From Clostridiales bacterium (GTDB lineage: Bacteria; Bacillota; Clostridia; Saccharofermentanales; Saccharofermentanaceae): a stretch of 64,000 nucleotides of DNA. The stretch covers positions 108,495 to 172,494 of the forward strand of contig JAFWQC010000019.1 in the NCBI GenBank assembly GCA_017509245.1. Direction: 5' to 3'. The notes below the pieces were generated by a model. The model did not search any database. It was not told where the DNA came from and was given only the letters and a program-made list of their open reading frames with translations. The position numbers and the translations under genes are program-made. Every line of letters begins with the position of its first letter. Position 1 is the stretch's first letter. This document shows positions 8,129 through 18,063 of this stretch, one piece after another.

Positions 8129-8586
8129 ATTAAGCGTGGTGGGGTAAGACCGGGGTCTTTTTGCGGGTTAGGGTAAAAATCCCCACGTACCCATAAGAAT
8201 GGCCTTTCCACGCAATTTATAGGTACGCGGGACGCGAAAATAAGGATTTTGAGTTGGTGTGTACCTATAAGAATGAATAATTCGAGTGATTTATAGGTAC
8301 GCAACCCGTGAAAACACGGTTCTGAAGCAAAAACGTACCTATAAGAATGTATTTTTCATGCAATTTATAGGTACGAGGGATGCGAAAATAAGGATTTTGA
8401 GTGGGTGTGTACCTATAAGAATAGATTTTTCGAGCGATTTATAGGTACGCGAAAAAACAACCCCACATCACACCACACCACATGTCTTTGAGCACGGCCA
8501 CCCCTCAAGACCATCAACCATCAAGACCCCCGGATGAACCAGACGAACAGACAGCCTGAGATGACCGCGGTGAGGGTGAAGCCCCT
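8129..8586. other. Intergenic region holding the 74-bp palindrome array
   Basis: 458 bases between the convergent ABC-F and GNAT genes. The main content is the tandem array at 8187-8448. The rest (8449-8586) is C/A-rich with CACCACACCACA-type low complexity and no recognisable gene. Confidence 0.6.
8187..8448. repeat. Four-unit tandem repeat, exact 74-bp period, 40-bp palindromes
   Basis: Units start at 8187, 8261, 8335 and 8409, exactly 74 bp apart. Each begins GTACCTATAAGAAT (first copy GTACCCATAAGAAT) and ends TTTATAGGTAC 40 bases later, giving perfect or near-perfect 10-bp arms GTACCTATAA / TTATAGGTAC. The centre of each unit varies. The 34-bp spacers are related: the first and third are nearly identical (both contain GCGAAAATAAGGATTTTGAG), the second is diverged. 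The array could be a cluster of binding sites, a multi-hairpin RNA or a non-coding satellite. Confidence 0.85.
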
Positions 8587-9075
8587 TTAGCCGTTCTTCA
8601 TTCTATGCATGAATATATCCACGTCCGTGCGGTCGTATTCGGTGAAGCCGCATTCCTCGTAGACGTGTATCGCGCGCGCGTTGTCGGCGTAGACGATAAG
8701 GTAGATGCGCTCGAGGCCGACCTCGTTAAAGCCGTATTCGACGGAGCGGAGCAGGGCTTCTTTGCCGTAGCCCTTGTTCTGCATGGCGGTGGTGATGACG
8801 ATGCCCCATTCGGATTCGTAGCCCTTGTGGTTGAAGAATTCGATGTTGCCGATAAAGTTGCCGGTGGACTTTTCGAGCATGGAAAAAAGGAGGGCGTGAT
8901 TGTCGATCCTCTCCCGGATATATTTGCACTCCTCCTCATATGAGAGGGGCTCGCGCCTGTCACCGATGTAGCGCGCCACATTCTCGATATCATTGACCAT
9001 CTCAAGATAGGCGGGTACGAGTTCCAATGTGGGCTTTACGTATCTTATGTTTGCGGACTCGAAAACTGTTTCCAT
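8587..9075 (-). CDS. GNAT-family N-acetyltransferase (RimJ/RimL-like)
   Basis: 162 residues, one GNAT domain of the RimJ/RimL/SpeG-like type that transfers acetyl from acetyl-CoA to an amine. Visible features: an early IRYVKPTLELVPAYL strand-helix, the acetyl-CoA-binding motif A (ITTAMQNKGYGKEALLRSV, pattern Q/RxxGxG/A) and motif B (LERIYLIVYADNARAIHVYE) with ECGF after it. The substrate is unknown. The ribosome binding site on the minus strand is GGGAAGG, and it is part of an inverted repeat with bases further upstream (9124-9132). Confidence 0.88.
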   Translation of the reverse strand: METVFESANIRYVKPTLELVPAYLEMVNDIENVARYIGDRREPLSYEEECKYIRERIDNHALLFSMLEKSTGNFIGNIEFFNHKGYESEWGIVITTAMQNKGYGKEALLRSVEYGFNEVGLERIYLIVYADNARAIHVYEECGFTEYDRTDVDIFMHRMKNG

Positions 9076-9080
9076 AAAAA

Positions 9081-9132
9081 GGTCCTTCCCGGATTACTGA
9101 AGCATATTATATCAGTATTCGAAGGAAGGACC
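9081..9132 (-). repeat. Inverted repeat that can mask the GNAT ribosome binding site
   Basis: GGTCCTTCC (9081-9089) and GGAAGGACC (9124-9132) are exact complements. On the minus-strand RNA the arm nearest the GNAT gene contains its Shine-Dalgarno sequence, so folding would hide it. A TATAAT hexamer lies between the arms on the minus strand; if that is the real -10, the upstream arm would not be transcribed. Confidence 0.45.
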
Positions 9133-9229
9133 ATTTTGATATTACTTAAAGGAGCAGTGAGGTCCCTGGCAGGTTGGTAATTTCACTTAATGATCCACAA
9201 GACTTTCAAACGGGCTCCTTTATGGTCAC

Positions 9230-9886
9230 TTAGCTGCCGCAGACTTCCTCAAGGATGAATTCTCTTATCGACGGAGCGTTGGCAAAGATATAAGGAGCCA
9301 GATTATTTAAATCGTAGTGTCCGCCGGCAGGATCGGTCGTGTCAAAGGTTTCGGTGGTCGAGGGTGACGTGTCGTCGTCTTCATCATAATAACTGGCCCA
9401 GGTACTTGTTACCGAGACGTCAGCGCAGATGATGACGTTTCCTTCGAGATAATACATGCTCTCTATGTACGCATCGCATACGCCGGGAACATTGTATCTG
9501 AACCAGTTCTCGCCCTCATTGAGTATTTCTTCATTATATTGCTTGTATCTATTCTCAAAGATCTTCCCGGCATCCTTGGCGGAATTAAAGATCATGTATT
9601 GCATGTAATCGGTTTCGGTTGTCTTTGCGCCCGCGTGATAGACATAAAGATAGATAACGCCGTGTTCGTCCTTCTTGTATACGTGCCATTTACGGCCTTC
9701 GGTATAGCCGTCGCCGCCTATCGGAAGATCGTACCTGGAAGCGTATTTATATTCGGTCTGCCTTGTTTCCGCCTTGTAAGCGAAAAAAGTCAATATGGTA
9801 AGTGTTGCCCAAAACATTGCCGCAACGCTGATTACGATCCCCACGACCAGCAATATACAAACCTTTTTCCTGCTCTTCTGTCCCAT
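9230..9886 (-). CDS. Membrane-anchored protein of the window's small-lipoprotein family
   Basis: 218 residues. A basic start (MGQKSRKK) precedes one membrane segment (about residues 9-34), then an outside domain. Its C-terminal half follows the same pattern as four lipoproteins in this window: NEGENWFRYNVPG, then SMYYLEGNVIICADVSVTSTW, then an acidic Ser/Thr/Glu-rich insert and YIFANAPSIREFILEEV. In the relatives the anchor is a lipid; here it is a transmembrane helix. ATG 9886 was preferred to the longer frame from 9928 because it follows AGAGGG and puts the membrane segment at the N-terminus. The function is unknown. It precedes, on the same strand, the end of the GNAT gene, and follows another anchored protein. 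Confidence 0.75.
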   Translation of the reverse strand: MGQKSRKKVCILLVVGIVISVAAMFWATLTILTFFAYKAETRQTEYKYASRYDLPIGGDGYTEGRKWHVYKKDEHGVIYLYVYHAGAKTTETDYMQYMIFNSAKDAGKIFENRYKQYNEEILNEGENWFRYNVPGVCDAYIESMYYLEGNVIICADVSVTSTWASYYDEDDDTSPSTTETFDTTDPAGGHYDLNNLAPYIFANAPSIREFILEEVCGS

Positions 9887-9995
9887 TATTATTCCCTCTG
9901 CATTTGATTTCCGGGGTCTGCCGGCCATCCTGCATCAGACCCTTATACTATCAATACATTTAAGGGCTCTGAAATGTTGCATTCGGATAAAGGGA

Positions 9996-10622
9996 TCAGC
10001 TCCAGTACAAGTCCATGTTGGCGAGTTCTTCAATCGCGGTGAACAGGATCTCGCGGTTGTCATCAAGGCCGGTGATGGGCATGGCTGCCGGATCGTCCGC
10101 AAATCCGCCGCCGCTGAAGCGTATGCCGTGTTTGTTATAGAAACATATACAGCTCTTTGCACCTGAGCGGGGCAACTCGCCGATAATGCTGTTATCGTAA
10201 AGCTGCTGGAAGTTCTTTCCGAGATAAACGATGCGGAAACCGTCATCATTCATGAGGCTGCAGAGCTTCTGAAGCTCCTCTGTGGTGAGGTTAAGGCTGC
10301 CGTTCAGTTCATTTATGATGATCACATGGTAATCGCAGTTCGTATAACGCTCCATACCAAGACCCTGGCTGTTCAATGCATTGACTCTTCTGGCCTTGAG
10401 ATTGTCCGGTCCGTCAGGTTCGGTCCTGTAAAAGATGATGTCCGCGTTCCGGCCATTGAGCTTGTCGGTATAATCCTCCATGATCTTCCGCTGAGCATCG
10501 GGCGAATACGGTGCCAGAGCAGCCTTCCCGCCGCCAAGCGAGAAGACAACGATGATGACGATGAGCGGCAACAGACCCAAAAGCGCTATTGCCATAGCAG
10601 TTTTGTTATTCAAGAATCTCAT
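9996..10622 (-). CDS. Membrane-anchored hypothetical protein
   Basis: 208 residues. One N-terminal membrane segment (about residues 8-30, IALLGLLPLIVIIVVFSLGG) is followed by an outside domain. The outside part contains alternating hydrophobic strands and helices (YHVIIINE, LCSLMNDDGFRIVYLG, KSCICFYNKHGIRFSGGG), an alpha/beta arrangement suggestive of a compact Rossmann-like or vWA-like fold, but no motif I recognise. It starts with a good GGAGAGAG ribosome binding site. It lies between the DUF6020-like gene and the membrane-anchored family member on the same strand, with gaps of 170 and 109 bp, so co-transcription is possible but not certain. Confidence 0.7.
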   Translation of the reverse strand: MRFLNNKTAMAIALLGLLPLIVIIVVFSLGGGKAALAPYSPDAQRKIMEDYTDKLNGRNADIIFYRTEPDGPDNLKARRVNALNSQGLGMERYTNCDYHVIIINELNGSLNLTTEELQKLCSLMNDDGFRIVYLGKNFQQLYDNSIIGELPRSGAKSCICFYNKHGIRFSGGGFADDPAAMPITGLDDNREILFTAIEELANMDLYWS

Positions 10623-10792
10623 AAACTCTCTCCAATAAATCTAACCCTGTGCCCTTCCGGGGCGTTCCACAGATAATTATACACTACAAATTTATGCAGG
10701 AGGAAAGTCAGAGCGTCATGCAGGCTGTGTCAGTCTTGCCGGGATCGATCACACCCCGTTCGCGAAAACCGTACTTAATGAGATCCGCCCCT

Positions 10793-12811
10793 TTAGTCTT
10801 TATCCGTATACTCGGACGGGTCGAGATCAGGATCCAGATTTGACTGGGGATCTTCAGGCTCTCTTAATGACTTGAAGAATGCCTTGAATGAGAACTCTTT
10901 CTGTGCGGGCGCGTCAGCAGGGACGTCTCCTTCGGGTGCAGGTGCGTCAACGGGGACAGAATCGGATTCATAAGCCTTTGCTGCCGCTTTTGCGGGAGCT
11001 TTTACTGAGGCTTCCTTATAGCCCATGCAGCAGAATATAATCAACGGCAGACATGTGTAGATGTTGTAGCCGAAGCGGAATTCGTCGTGCATTAGGGTTG
11101 CGATCAGAAGTGTTCCGATGAGACAGATGACCGGAAGTGCAAACATGAAGTCCTTACGCTTCTGATAGATGCAGTAAGCGATGAAGAGGAGCATTATCCA
11201 TACATGCCAGCCGACATTGTATCCCAGGCCGAGAACTGAATTCTCGTCTGTAAAAGCCCTTACGTATGAGTGGAAGAGCGTGTTTGCCTTGTCGGAGTGG
11301 ACGATGAGGTGCAGTCCTTCCTCCTCGCAGACGCCGTCCCACCATTTCATCCAGTAATATGAACCGGGGTTCCAGTAGCCGGATGTCTGGTCGACCCAGG
11401 CTTCGGCAGCGATGAACGGGTGTCTGGTGACACAGGCGAGCCATATGCCGAAGAGCCTTACGGGGTGGTCCTTGATATACTGCTGGTCCCCCTCATAACG
11501 GATAACGTCTCTTGCGTAGTCGTAGATCCTGGGGTTATATCTTTCCTTCATGGTCTCAAGCGATGCGACGTGGGACATGACTTCTCTCTCATAATCGGTG
11601 AAGTCGTCCTTTTCCTTTGCGATCCTGGTTATCTGCTGGACGGGGATCGAGAGCATCTCGACCGTGTCAGCCTGAGGGATATTCATCGCCTTGAGGACAG
11701 GGAACTTCATTATGAGCGAAGCGAGAAGCGCCACGACGAGGCAGAGGACAATGGTCTTTTTGTCCGGATCGACCTTTCTGGCGGGATTCTTCTTTTCGAG
11801 CTTCCTGGCATAGAAATAGCATGCAGCGAAGATCACGAGAAGGAGCATATATGCGGGCAGGCCGTTGCTTCTCAAGAGGTTGAAGCCGACGCCCGAGAGC
11901 GTGAGCAGCATGAAGTTATAGACCTGCTTCTTGCCGATCTTCTTGACGATCCTGAACAGCGCGAGCGAGAAGAGGAGCACGACGGCGCCGTAAAGGCTGT
12001 CCTTCCAGAGAGTGAAGCTGAAGATGATGTGGCAAGGCATTAACATGAACCAGATGAGCCACAGAACGGCAAACGGCTTGCGGCAGCCGGCTTCGACCAT
12101 GGTGGAGATCAGGAATGCGAATGAAGCAGAAAGGACCAGCACCTGGAAGACCGTGTAGACGGCGATGGCGTCGTTGATGTCGTTGAAGATGAACAGACCG
12201 ATCCTGAAGAACAGGCCGATGAGCCATGTCTGATATACGGGATGGTGATTAGAGTAATCGCTGTATATGACCTGCTTGATCTGATTCAGACTGTCGGAGC
12301 AGATCTGACCGGGATAAGAGCAAAGGTAGAAGATGATGAGATAGAAGATCGCGAGAGCCGCAAAGCAGCCGATGAACCATTTGCGCGGATTGAGTTCAGG
12401 AGTCTCGCTTCTTATATCGAACATCGCGAAAAGCCATACGCAGAAGAGGAAAATGTTTATGAATACGACGCCCGTAGAGATGAACAGGAGAAGTATCGTA
12501 AAGATCCTCTGCATCATTGGCAGGGTAAAGAAGAGCTCGTAATTTGCATAGACTACGATGAGACCGAATAAAGCAGCGAATGCGAAGATGGTTATCTGCC
12601 TGTGTTTGTCCGTGAGTCTTTCGAGGGCTCTGGGGTTCTTATGGTAAGCGACCTGATTTATGAAGAACGCGAAAATGGCAAGAACGGAGACTATGAGATA
12701 CGCTGTCTTGGAAGACTGCTTTTCGGGCTGGCCGAAGAAACAGATAAAGTATACGAGAAGAATGAATGAGCAAAGTGCCCCTCTTGACCTGTTCAGTTCT
12801 TTTAGCAACAT
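10793..12811 (-). CDS. DUF6020-like polytopic membrane protein (GT-C-type fold)
   Basis: 672 residues with roughly a dozen membrane segments and a cytoplasmic or external Pro/Ala/Asp-rich C-terminal tail (last ~80 residues). The first extracellular loop has the pattern YPGQICSDSLNQ followed by NHHPVYQTWLIG, which matches the DUF6020 family and resembles the acidic-residue loop of GT-C glycosyltransferases that use lipid-linked sugars. Those relatives modify cell-surface glycans or proteins; a transferase role here is inference. The start follows AAAGGAG. The C-terminal tail has repeated APA segments and is probably unstructured. Confidence 0.75.
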   Translation of the reverse strand: MLLKELNRSRGALCSFILLVYFICFFGQPEKQSSKTAYLIVSVLAIFAFFINQVAYHKNPRALERLTDKHRQITIFAFAALFGLIVVYANYELFFTLPMMQRIFTILLLFISTGVVFINIFLFCVWLFAMFDIRSETPELNPRKWFIGCFAALAIFYLIIFYLCSYPGQICSDSLNQIKQVIYSDYSNHHPVYQTWLIGLFFRIGLFIFNDINDAIAVYTVFQVLVLSASFAFLISTMVEAGCRKPFAVLWLIWFMLMPCHIIFSFTLWKDSLYGAVVLLFSLALFRIVKKIGKKQVYNFMLLTLSGVGFNLLRSNGLPAYMLLLVIFAACYFYARKLEKKNPARKVDPDKKTIVLCLVVALLASLIMKFPVLKAMNIPQADTVEMLSIPVQQITRIAKEKDDFTDYEREVMSHVASLETMKERYNPRIYDYARDVIRYEGDQQYIKDHPVRLFGIWLACVTRHPFIAAEAWVDQTSGYWNPGSYYWMKWWDGVCEEEGLHLIVHSDKANTLFHSYVRAFTDENSVLGLGYNVGWHVWIMLLFIAYCIYQKRKDFMFALPVICLIGTLLIATLMHDEFRFGYNIYTCLPLIIFCCMGYKEASVKAPAKAAAKAYESDSVPVDAPAPEGDVPADAPAQKEFSFKAFFKSLREPEDPQSNLDPDLDPSEYTDKD

Positions 12812-13112
12812 CAGAAAAACTGCTCCTTTATACGGACCGGATTGGAATGATAGATTGTTCTACGCAATATGTTATACATCTTTCATAAAATAATCTATAA
12901 ACGTAATTGCATTGTAAAATACTGCCTTGCCACAGTTTTCATTCAACTTTGATATAGGATTGATTAAAAGCCAAAATAAGATAATTTTAGTAACAGGCTG
13001 TGTGGCAGTTTTTATGTGTGTCCAATGCATCGGCCAAAGGACAGGGAGTTAAGATCAAAGGTCCGGATCATGCGGGATTTGATCGATTGGGGAGATAACA
13101 GGAAGGATCTTT
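12812..13112. other. Divergent intergenic region
   Basis: 301 bases between the divergent DUF6020-like gene and the first solute-binding-like lipoprotein gene. It is A+T-rich near 12890-12990 and must carry promoters for both directions, but no hexamer pair with good spacing stands out. The ribosome binding site GGAAGG at 13101-13106 precedes the next start. Confidence 0.4.
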
Positions 13113-15527
13113 ATGAAGAGCAGAAATATCATGGCTGTTACTTTGACTGTCTGCATCGGGATGTCATCTTTTGCAGTAACAGGATGCGCGGATAAAGATA
13201 TCACCACAGTCGCTAAGGATGCGGAATGGTTTTCCACTGTAAGATTTGATGTTGCAGATCACTACAAAACAAGTGACAGGTCTGTTGATGATATTGAAGT
13301 CTCATTTGCCGGAATGGACGGTGACAAGCTCTATTTTGTGTCCGGAGGAAGATATGAGATACCCGATGATGTTGATGTAAAAAAGGCAAGACTCGATGAT
13401 TATGAGTTTGCATTCCTGGATGTTTTCGATCTTGACGGAAATCTTTTGAAAACGGTCGATCTCGGGAGCGATTTAGATATTCAGTTTGATAATCCTCATA
13501 AAGAAAGAAGGTCAGGACTCTATTTTGAGGTAGATGACAATAGCGTAAAAGACGGAAAGATCGATCTTGAAGTATATTTCTTTTTTGAACCGTCATATGA
13601 GTTTTTTGATTATGACATTGTCTATGATGTTGAGAGCGGAACTGTCGAATCATGTGAACCAACGACTAAAGCTTTGGAGGCAGAGGGCAAAAAGGCCATA
13701 GGCCGGAGCTCCAGGTATAGGTTCGACGGATATCTGTTAGATGAATACTATTCGCAAAACAAGGATTATTTCCTGATAGGAAAGCCTGACGGGAGCTCTG
13801 TTCTGATCGATATTGAAAGCCAGGCCGGAAACCTGGATACAGGATATATCCAGCAGGTGCTTTATATGGGAAGCGGGAAGGTATTTATCCGTTGGCTGAC
13901 CAATGCCTTTAATGAACAATATTATCTCCTCGACATGGATAAGGGACTCCTCACTCAGTATGAGGAGGATGTATCGTGGATGATCAACATCCTGCATGAA
14001 TATTACGGTATGAATTATGTTGAAGAAACAGGATATATCATACCGGTCGGAATGAGCCTGAAGAAACTGGATTTTGAAAAGAAGGAATTAACGGACATAT
14101 TCTCCTTTAATTCATGCAATATAAACAGAAGGGATATTGCAAACTTTTCAGTAGTATCGATGACTGACGACAGGATAGTGTTGTCGGGAGAGCCTTATTT
14201 CGGTTATTCATCCGGTTTTGCATCTTCCCCGTCGGGAATATACATTCTTACAAGGGAGGATAAGAATCCCAATGCCGGAAAGCAGGTGATCACAGCCGCA
14301 ACCACCGGAGAGTTTGATTATGCTTTCTGCGATGCCGTATACAGCTTTAACAGCACGAACCGTAAATATTTTATCGAGCTTGATACAAAGTATTCGCTTA
14401 AGGAAATGATGAATGAAGGCAGGATAGATGCTGCGTCGGCATACGACTCCAGTCTCCTTGATCTTGAAGTGAAGCTGACAAATCAGATCATAATCGATTA
14501 CATGGCAGGGGAAGGCCCTGATATCTTACTCAATTCCGCGAACTATCCGGAACTGAGGAACGGCGATTATCTTCTCGATCTCAGCAATGAGATCGATACT
14601 TTGGAGCTCTTCGGGAATATTGTCGAATTAGCCAAAGATGACGGCAAGCTCTATCAGGTTCCGCTTTCCATATCGCTTAACGGGATCCTTACCAGAAAGT
14701 CTTATGTTGAAGGCTTAGGTTCAGGATTTACTTATGATGCATATGAGGATTTCGTCAAAGGTCCGTGCAACGGGAATGATCCGGTTCAGGATACTCAATG
14801 CAATTTCTTTATCAACTGTCTTGATCCGATGTATGAGGACTTCGTCTCCGGGAATTCTGTCGACCTGAATAACAGCAGCGTAAAAGACCTCGCCGATTAC
14901 ACCAGGGAACACATATCAGACAGCCGGGCTCCTGAGTTTTACTACTACTATGTGGAAAGCATTGAAGGAGGCATATATGACGGCGGTTTGACCTTCCATC
15001 TTCTGATCGACAGATACAGCATGGCCGGTCTTGATGATCTCACCTTAATGGGATTGCCTTCAAATGACGGACGTGGCCCGGGAGTATCTTTTACTTCTTC
15101 CATTGCTGTTTCCTCGAAAACCAAAGCGAAGGATGCGTGCATCGAATTCATAAATCTGCTCCTCTCAGAAGACGTCCAGAGCTTGTCCGCCGTGAAGGAG
15201 TCATATACTCCGGTCAACATTTCCGCGTTCGGGAAGACGGCAGGGGAGAAGGTCGAAGAATTCAACAAGCAGGAGCTCCTGAATGTCAAATTGATAAAGA
15301 TAAACGGCATCGACCCTGACGCGACACCTGAACTGATCGATCCGTCGGTCGTTGATAACTATAAGGACATGATCCTGTCCTGCTCAACAGTAAGCACCAT
15401 GGATTCTGCAGTCAAGATCATTGTCTACGAGGAGATGCCGGCATATTTCACGGATCAGAAGTCATTCGAAGATGTTATCAAGATAATCAATAACAGGGCT
15501 GACACATATGTAAACGAGCGGGGATAA
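13113..15527 (+). CDS. Solute-binding-like lipoprotein, tandem paralogue 1
   Basis: 804 residues. Lipoprotein signal with lipobox VTGC at about residue 25. The first ~390 residues are rich in strands and repeat an Asp-Gly pattern (FAGMDGDKLYFVSGG, FDLDGNLLKTVDLGSDLD, LDFEKKELTDIFSFNSCNIN) that may form a propeller-like domain. From about residue 395 a family 1 extracellular solute-binding fold is suggested: KQVITAATTGEFDYAFCDAV, YMAGEGPDILLNSANYPEL, DDGKLYQVPLSISLNGI, and late SSIAVSSKTKAKDACIEFIN with SEDVQ. No permease or ATPase gene is near. First of four tandem paralogues on one strand, likely one operon (67, 33 and 90 bp gaps). Confidence 0.82.
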   Translation: MKSRNIMAVTLTVCIGMSSFAVTGCADKDITTVAKDAEWFSTVRFDVADHYKTSDRSVDDIEVSFAGMDGDKLYFVSGGRYEIPDDVDVKKARLDDYEFAFLDVFDLDGNLLKTVDLGSDLDIQFDNPHKERRSGLYFEVDDNSVKDGKIDLEVYFFFEPSYEFFDYDIVYDVESGTVESCEPTTKALEAEGKKAIGRSSRYRFDGYLLDEYYSQNKDYFLIGKPDGSSVLIDIESQAGNLDTGYIQQVLYMGSGKVFIRWLTNAFNEQYYLLDMDKGLLTQYEEDVSWMINILHEYYGMNYVEETGYIIPVGMSLKKLDFEKKELTDIFSFNSCNINRRDIANFSVVSMTDDRIVLSGEPYFGYSSGFASSPSGIYILTREDKNPNAGKQVITAATTGEFDYAFCDAVYSFNSTNRKYFIELDTKYSLKEMMNEGRIDAASAYDSSLLDLEVKLTNQIIIDYMAGEGPDILLNSANYPELRNGDYLLDLSNEIDTLELFGNIVELAKDDGKLYQVPLSISLNGILTRKSYVEGLGSGFTYDAYEDFVKGPCNGNDPVQDTQCNFFINCLDPMYEDFVSGNSVDLNNSSVKDLADYTREHISDSRAPEFYYYYVESIEGGIYDGGLTFHLLIDRYSMAGLDDLTLMGLPSNDGRGPGVSFTSSIAVSSKTKAKDACIEFINLLLSEDVQSLSAVKESYTPVNISAFGKTAGEKVEEFNKQELLNVKLIKINGIDPDATPELIDPSVVDNYKDMILSCSTVSTMDSAVKIIVYEEMPAYFTDQKSFEDVIKIINNRADTYVNERG

Positions 15528-15594
15528 ACCGCTAAGAAAATATAACGGCTGCCACTAACCGGCAGACCGGAAATAAAAAAACGGGGATAAAAAA

Positions 15595-18030
15595 ATGAAC
15601 AGGAAAAAACTAGTGACAACACTGCTGGCTTTCTCTCTCGTATTGTCGTTTTTTGCGGCAACCGGATGCGGAAAGAAAGAGCAGACGAAAGAAAAGGTAA
15701 GAAGACCCACTCAGATCACGAAGGAAATGCCTTGGTTCTCGACCGGGAGTTTTGAAGTCGGTGAGAAGTACAGGAAAGAAGGTCTCGTAAACTCTTATGA
15801 TGCGGAATATATCGGACTGGATGGTGATAAGATCTGCTATCTTACAACCGGTGAGTATAAGTATCCTCTGGATGGGGATTTGTCTTCAATAAATTATAAT
15901 GACTATCTTTTTGCCGATCTGGATATCTATGACCTTGACGGAAAGCTTTTCAGGTCAATAGATGTTCACAGCGGACTTGATCTGTCGCCTTTTGTTCCTG
16001 AAGGTCAGCAGGTGAAAGACTGCTATATAGAAGCCCGGAATGCTTTATTCAAAGACGGGAAACTGTACTTGAATGCATCTGTATTCCTCACTCCTTTGAA
16101 CGCAAGCATCATTTATGCCGTAATCTATGATGTTAACTCAGGCAAAATTGAATCTGCCGTGGAGACATCGGAAGAGTCGGGTACGGAAAGCAATCTGTTC
16201 TGTAACTGGAGTGTAAGTTTTGAAGGCTACACCATTGATTCTTATACATCTATGGATGAAGAGATGAATCCGTATGTAAGAGTTACCAGACCTGACGGGA
16301 CTTCCAAGATGGCTGACATCAGAAAGTCGGGATCTGTTGTGGACATTTTAGATATTAACCGCATCATATATCTCGGCGGAGGCAAAGCTCTGATGATGGT
16401 CTTTGACAGCGGTTACAATACTGCATATTACATGTTGGATCTCAATTCCTTAAAGATCTCACGGTATAAGGATGAAACATCCTGGTTTGAAAGCTATTTC
16501 AATTTCTATGATCCGAGTTATATTGATGGTACGGGATATGTTTTCTCTACGCATAACAGTGTAAACAGGATCGATTTTGACAAGAAGGAGATCATAGAGC
16601 TGCTGTCGTTTGATTTCTGCAACATTAACAGAAAAGCAGTAGACGGGCTTGAAGTTGTAGCCGCCACTGATGACAGGATAGTATTGACCGGTACTGAAAT
16701 ACTGAATTGGAATTACGGTCAGGAGCAACTTCAGTCAATGGTGTATGTTCTCACAAAAGAGAAAGAGAATCCGCATGCGGGCAAGACGGTCCTGACTGTC
16801 GCATCGTTTTACGGATACGATGAAGCATTCTGTGAAGCATTGTGCAGGTTTAATGAGACCAATCCTGATTACTTCATAATGACGGATAACAGCTACTCTT
16901 ATTGGGATAAATCTGTTGACGGATCAATGGATAATATTACAGATGAGAACGGTTACCTTAAGTTCGAGTCATCATTATCCTTGCAGCTTGCAATGGATCT
17001 TATGGCGGGCGAAGGACCGGATCTTATCCTCGGTGCTGATTCATACCGTCAGCTTAACAGTGACGATTATCTTATCGACCTTAGCAAAGAGATCGATACG
17101 GAAGGGCTTTTCGCGAATATCATCGAATCATCGAAGACAGGCGGAAAACTGTATCAGGTGCCGTTGGCTGTAGGTGCAGACGGAATAGCAGTAAGGAGGT
17201 CAAGCGTCGGTGACGGCAGGACAGGGTTTACATACGATCAGTATAAGGATTTTGTCAGAACCGTGTGCAACGGCGAAGACCCTGTCTATTATGGTCAGAA
17301 TGCTTATTTCACAGCATGCCTCAGATATCTGTATAAGGACTGTGTAACCGGATCCGGTGCGGACTTCGGGAACAGCAAGGTCAAAGAGCTCGCCGATTTC
17401 GTGAAGGATAATGTACCTGAATCTTTGAAAGAAGTAGAGAACGGATACTCAGCCACCGAACTTCCCGGAGGACGCTTCATTGATATCAGCTCTTTCAACG
17501 TTTTCCTGGAAAACTTCAAGGGTTTAGGTGTAGAGGATATAGCATACCTGGGACTTCCGTCATGTGACGGACAGGGACCTATGCTTAGGATCAGTTCTTC
17601 CATTGCTATTTCATCGAAAACAAAGGCAAAAGATGATCTCGTGGAATTTGTAAAAAGTCTCCTTTCAGAAGAGGTCCAGACCATATACGGAATGGAGGAT
17701 TCCACAACCCCTGTCAACATAGCTGCATTTGAAAAGGTTGCGGAAAACGACCTCGATAAGGCAAATACGGAGATAAGGGAATACGTGAAAATGAATGCTG
17801 CCGGAATATATTATGCTGATGACATTCCGAGAACTGAGATAGATCCGGTCGTCATTCAGAACTACAAGGATATGATCAGTTCATGTGCTGTATACCAGGA
17901 TATCGATCCGGCGATAATCATCATAGTAAATGAAGAAATGCCGGCATATTTCACCGGACAGAAGTCTTTTGATGATGTTGTCAACCTGATAAACAACAGA
18001 GTAACAACAGTTTTGAACGAACAGGGATAA
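15595..18030 (+). CDS. Solute-binding-like lipoprotein, tandem paralogue 2
   Basis: 811 residues, lipobox AATGC. Same plan as its neighbours: strand-rich N-terminal half (YIGLDGDKICYLTTGEYKYP, LDIYDLDGKLFRSIDVHSGL, RIDFDKKEIIELLSFDFCNI) and solute-binding-like C-terminal half (KTVLTVASFYGYDEAFCEAL, MDLMAGEGPDLILGADSYRQ, GGKLYQVPLAVGADGIAV, SSIAISSKTKAKDDLVEFVK). The C-terminal tail EEMPAYFTGQKSFDDV is shared by all four paralogues. The start ATG is preceded by GGGGAT. The ligand is unknown; expected to sit on the outer face of the membrane. Confidence 0.82.
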   Translation: MNRKKLVTTLLAFSLVLSFFAATGCGKKEQTKEKVRRPTQITKEMPWFSTGSFEVGEKYRKEGLVNSYDAEYIGLDGDKICYLTTGEYKYPLDGDLSSINYNDYLFADLDIYDLDGKLFRSIDVHSGLDLSPFVPEGQQVKDCYIEARNALFKDGKLYLNASVFLTPLNASIIYAVIYDVNSGKIESAVETSEESGTESNLFCNWSVSFEGYTIDSYTSMDEEMNPYVRVTRPDGTSKMADIRKSGSVVDILDINRIIYLGGGKALMMVFDSGYNTAYYMLDLNSLKISRYKDETSWFESYFNFYDPSYIDGTGYVFSTHNSVNRIDFDKKEIIELLSFDFCNINRKAVDGLEVVAATDDRIVLTGTEILNWNYGQEQLQSMVYVLTKEKENPHAGKTVLTVASFYGYDEAFCEALCRFNETNPDYFIMTDNSYSYWDKSVDGSMDNITDENGYLKFESSLSLQLAMDLMAGEGPDLILGADSYRQLNSDDYLIDLSKEIDTEGLFANIIESSKTGGKLYQVPLAVGADGIAVRRSSVGDGRTGFTYDQYKDFVRTVCNGEDPVYYGQNAYFTACLRYLYKDCVTGSGADFGNSKVKELADFVKDNVPESLKEVENGYSATELPGGRFIDISSFNVFLENFKGLGVEDIAYLGLPSCDGQGPMLRISSSIAISSKTKAKDDLVEFVKSLLSEEVQTIYGMEDSTTPVNIAAFEKVAENDLDKANTEIREYVKMNAAGIYYADDIPRTEIDPVVIQNYKDMISSCAVYQDIDPAIIIIVNEEMPAYFTGQKSFDDVVNLINNRVTTVLNEQG

Positions 18031-18063
18031 AGCATAACGAAAGCCGAAGCGGGGATAATAAAA

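Noticed and set aside
8187..8448. CRISPR-like array (regular repeats with 34-bp spacers)
   Set aside because: Repeat centres vary, the spacers resemble one another, and there are no cas genes.
11420..12043. 207-codon open frame on plus strand
   Set aside because: Antisense shadow of the DUF6020-like gene, with low-complexity charged translation and no ribosome binding site.
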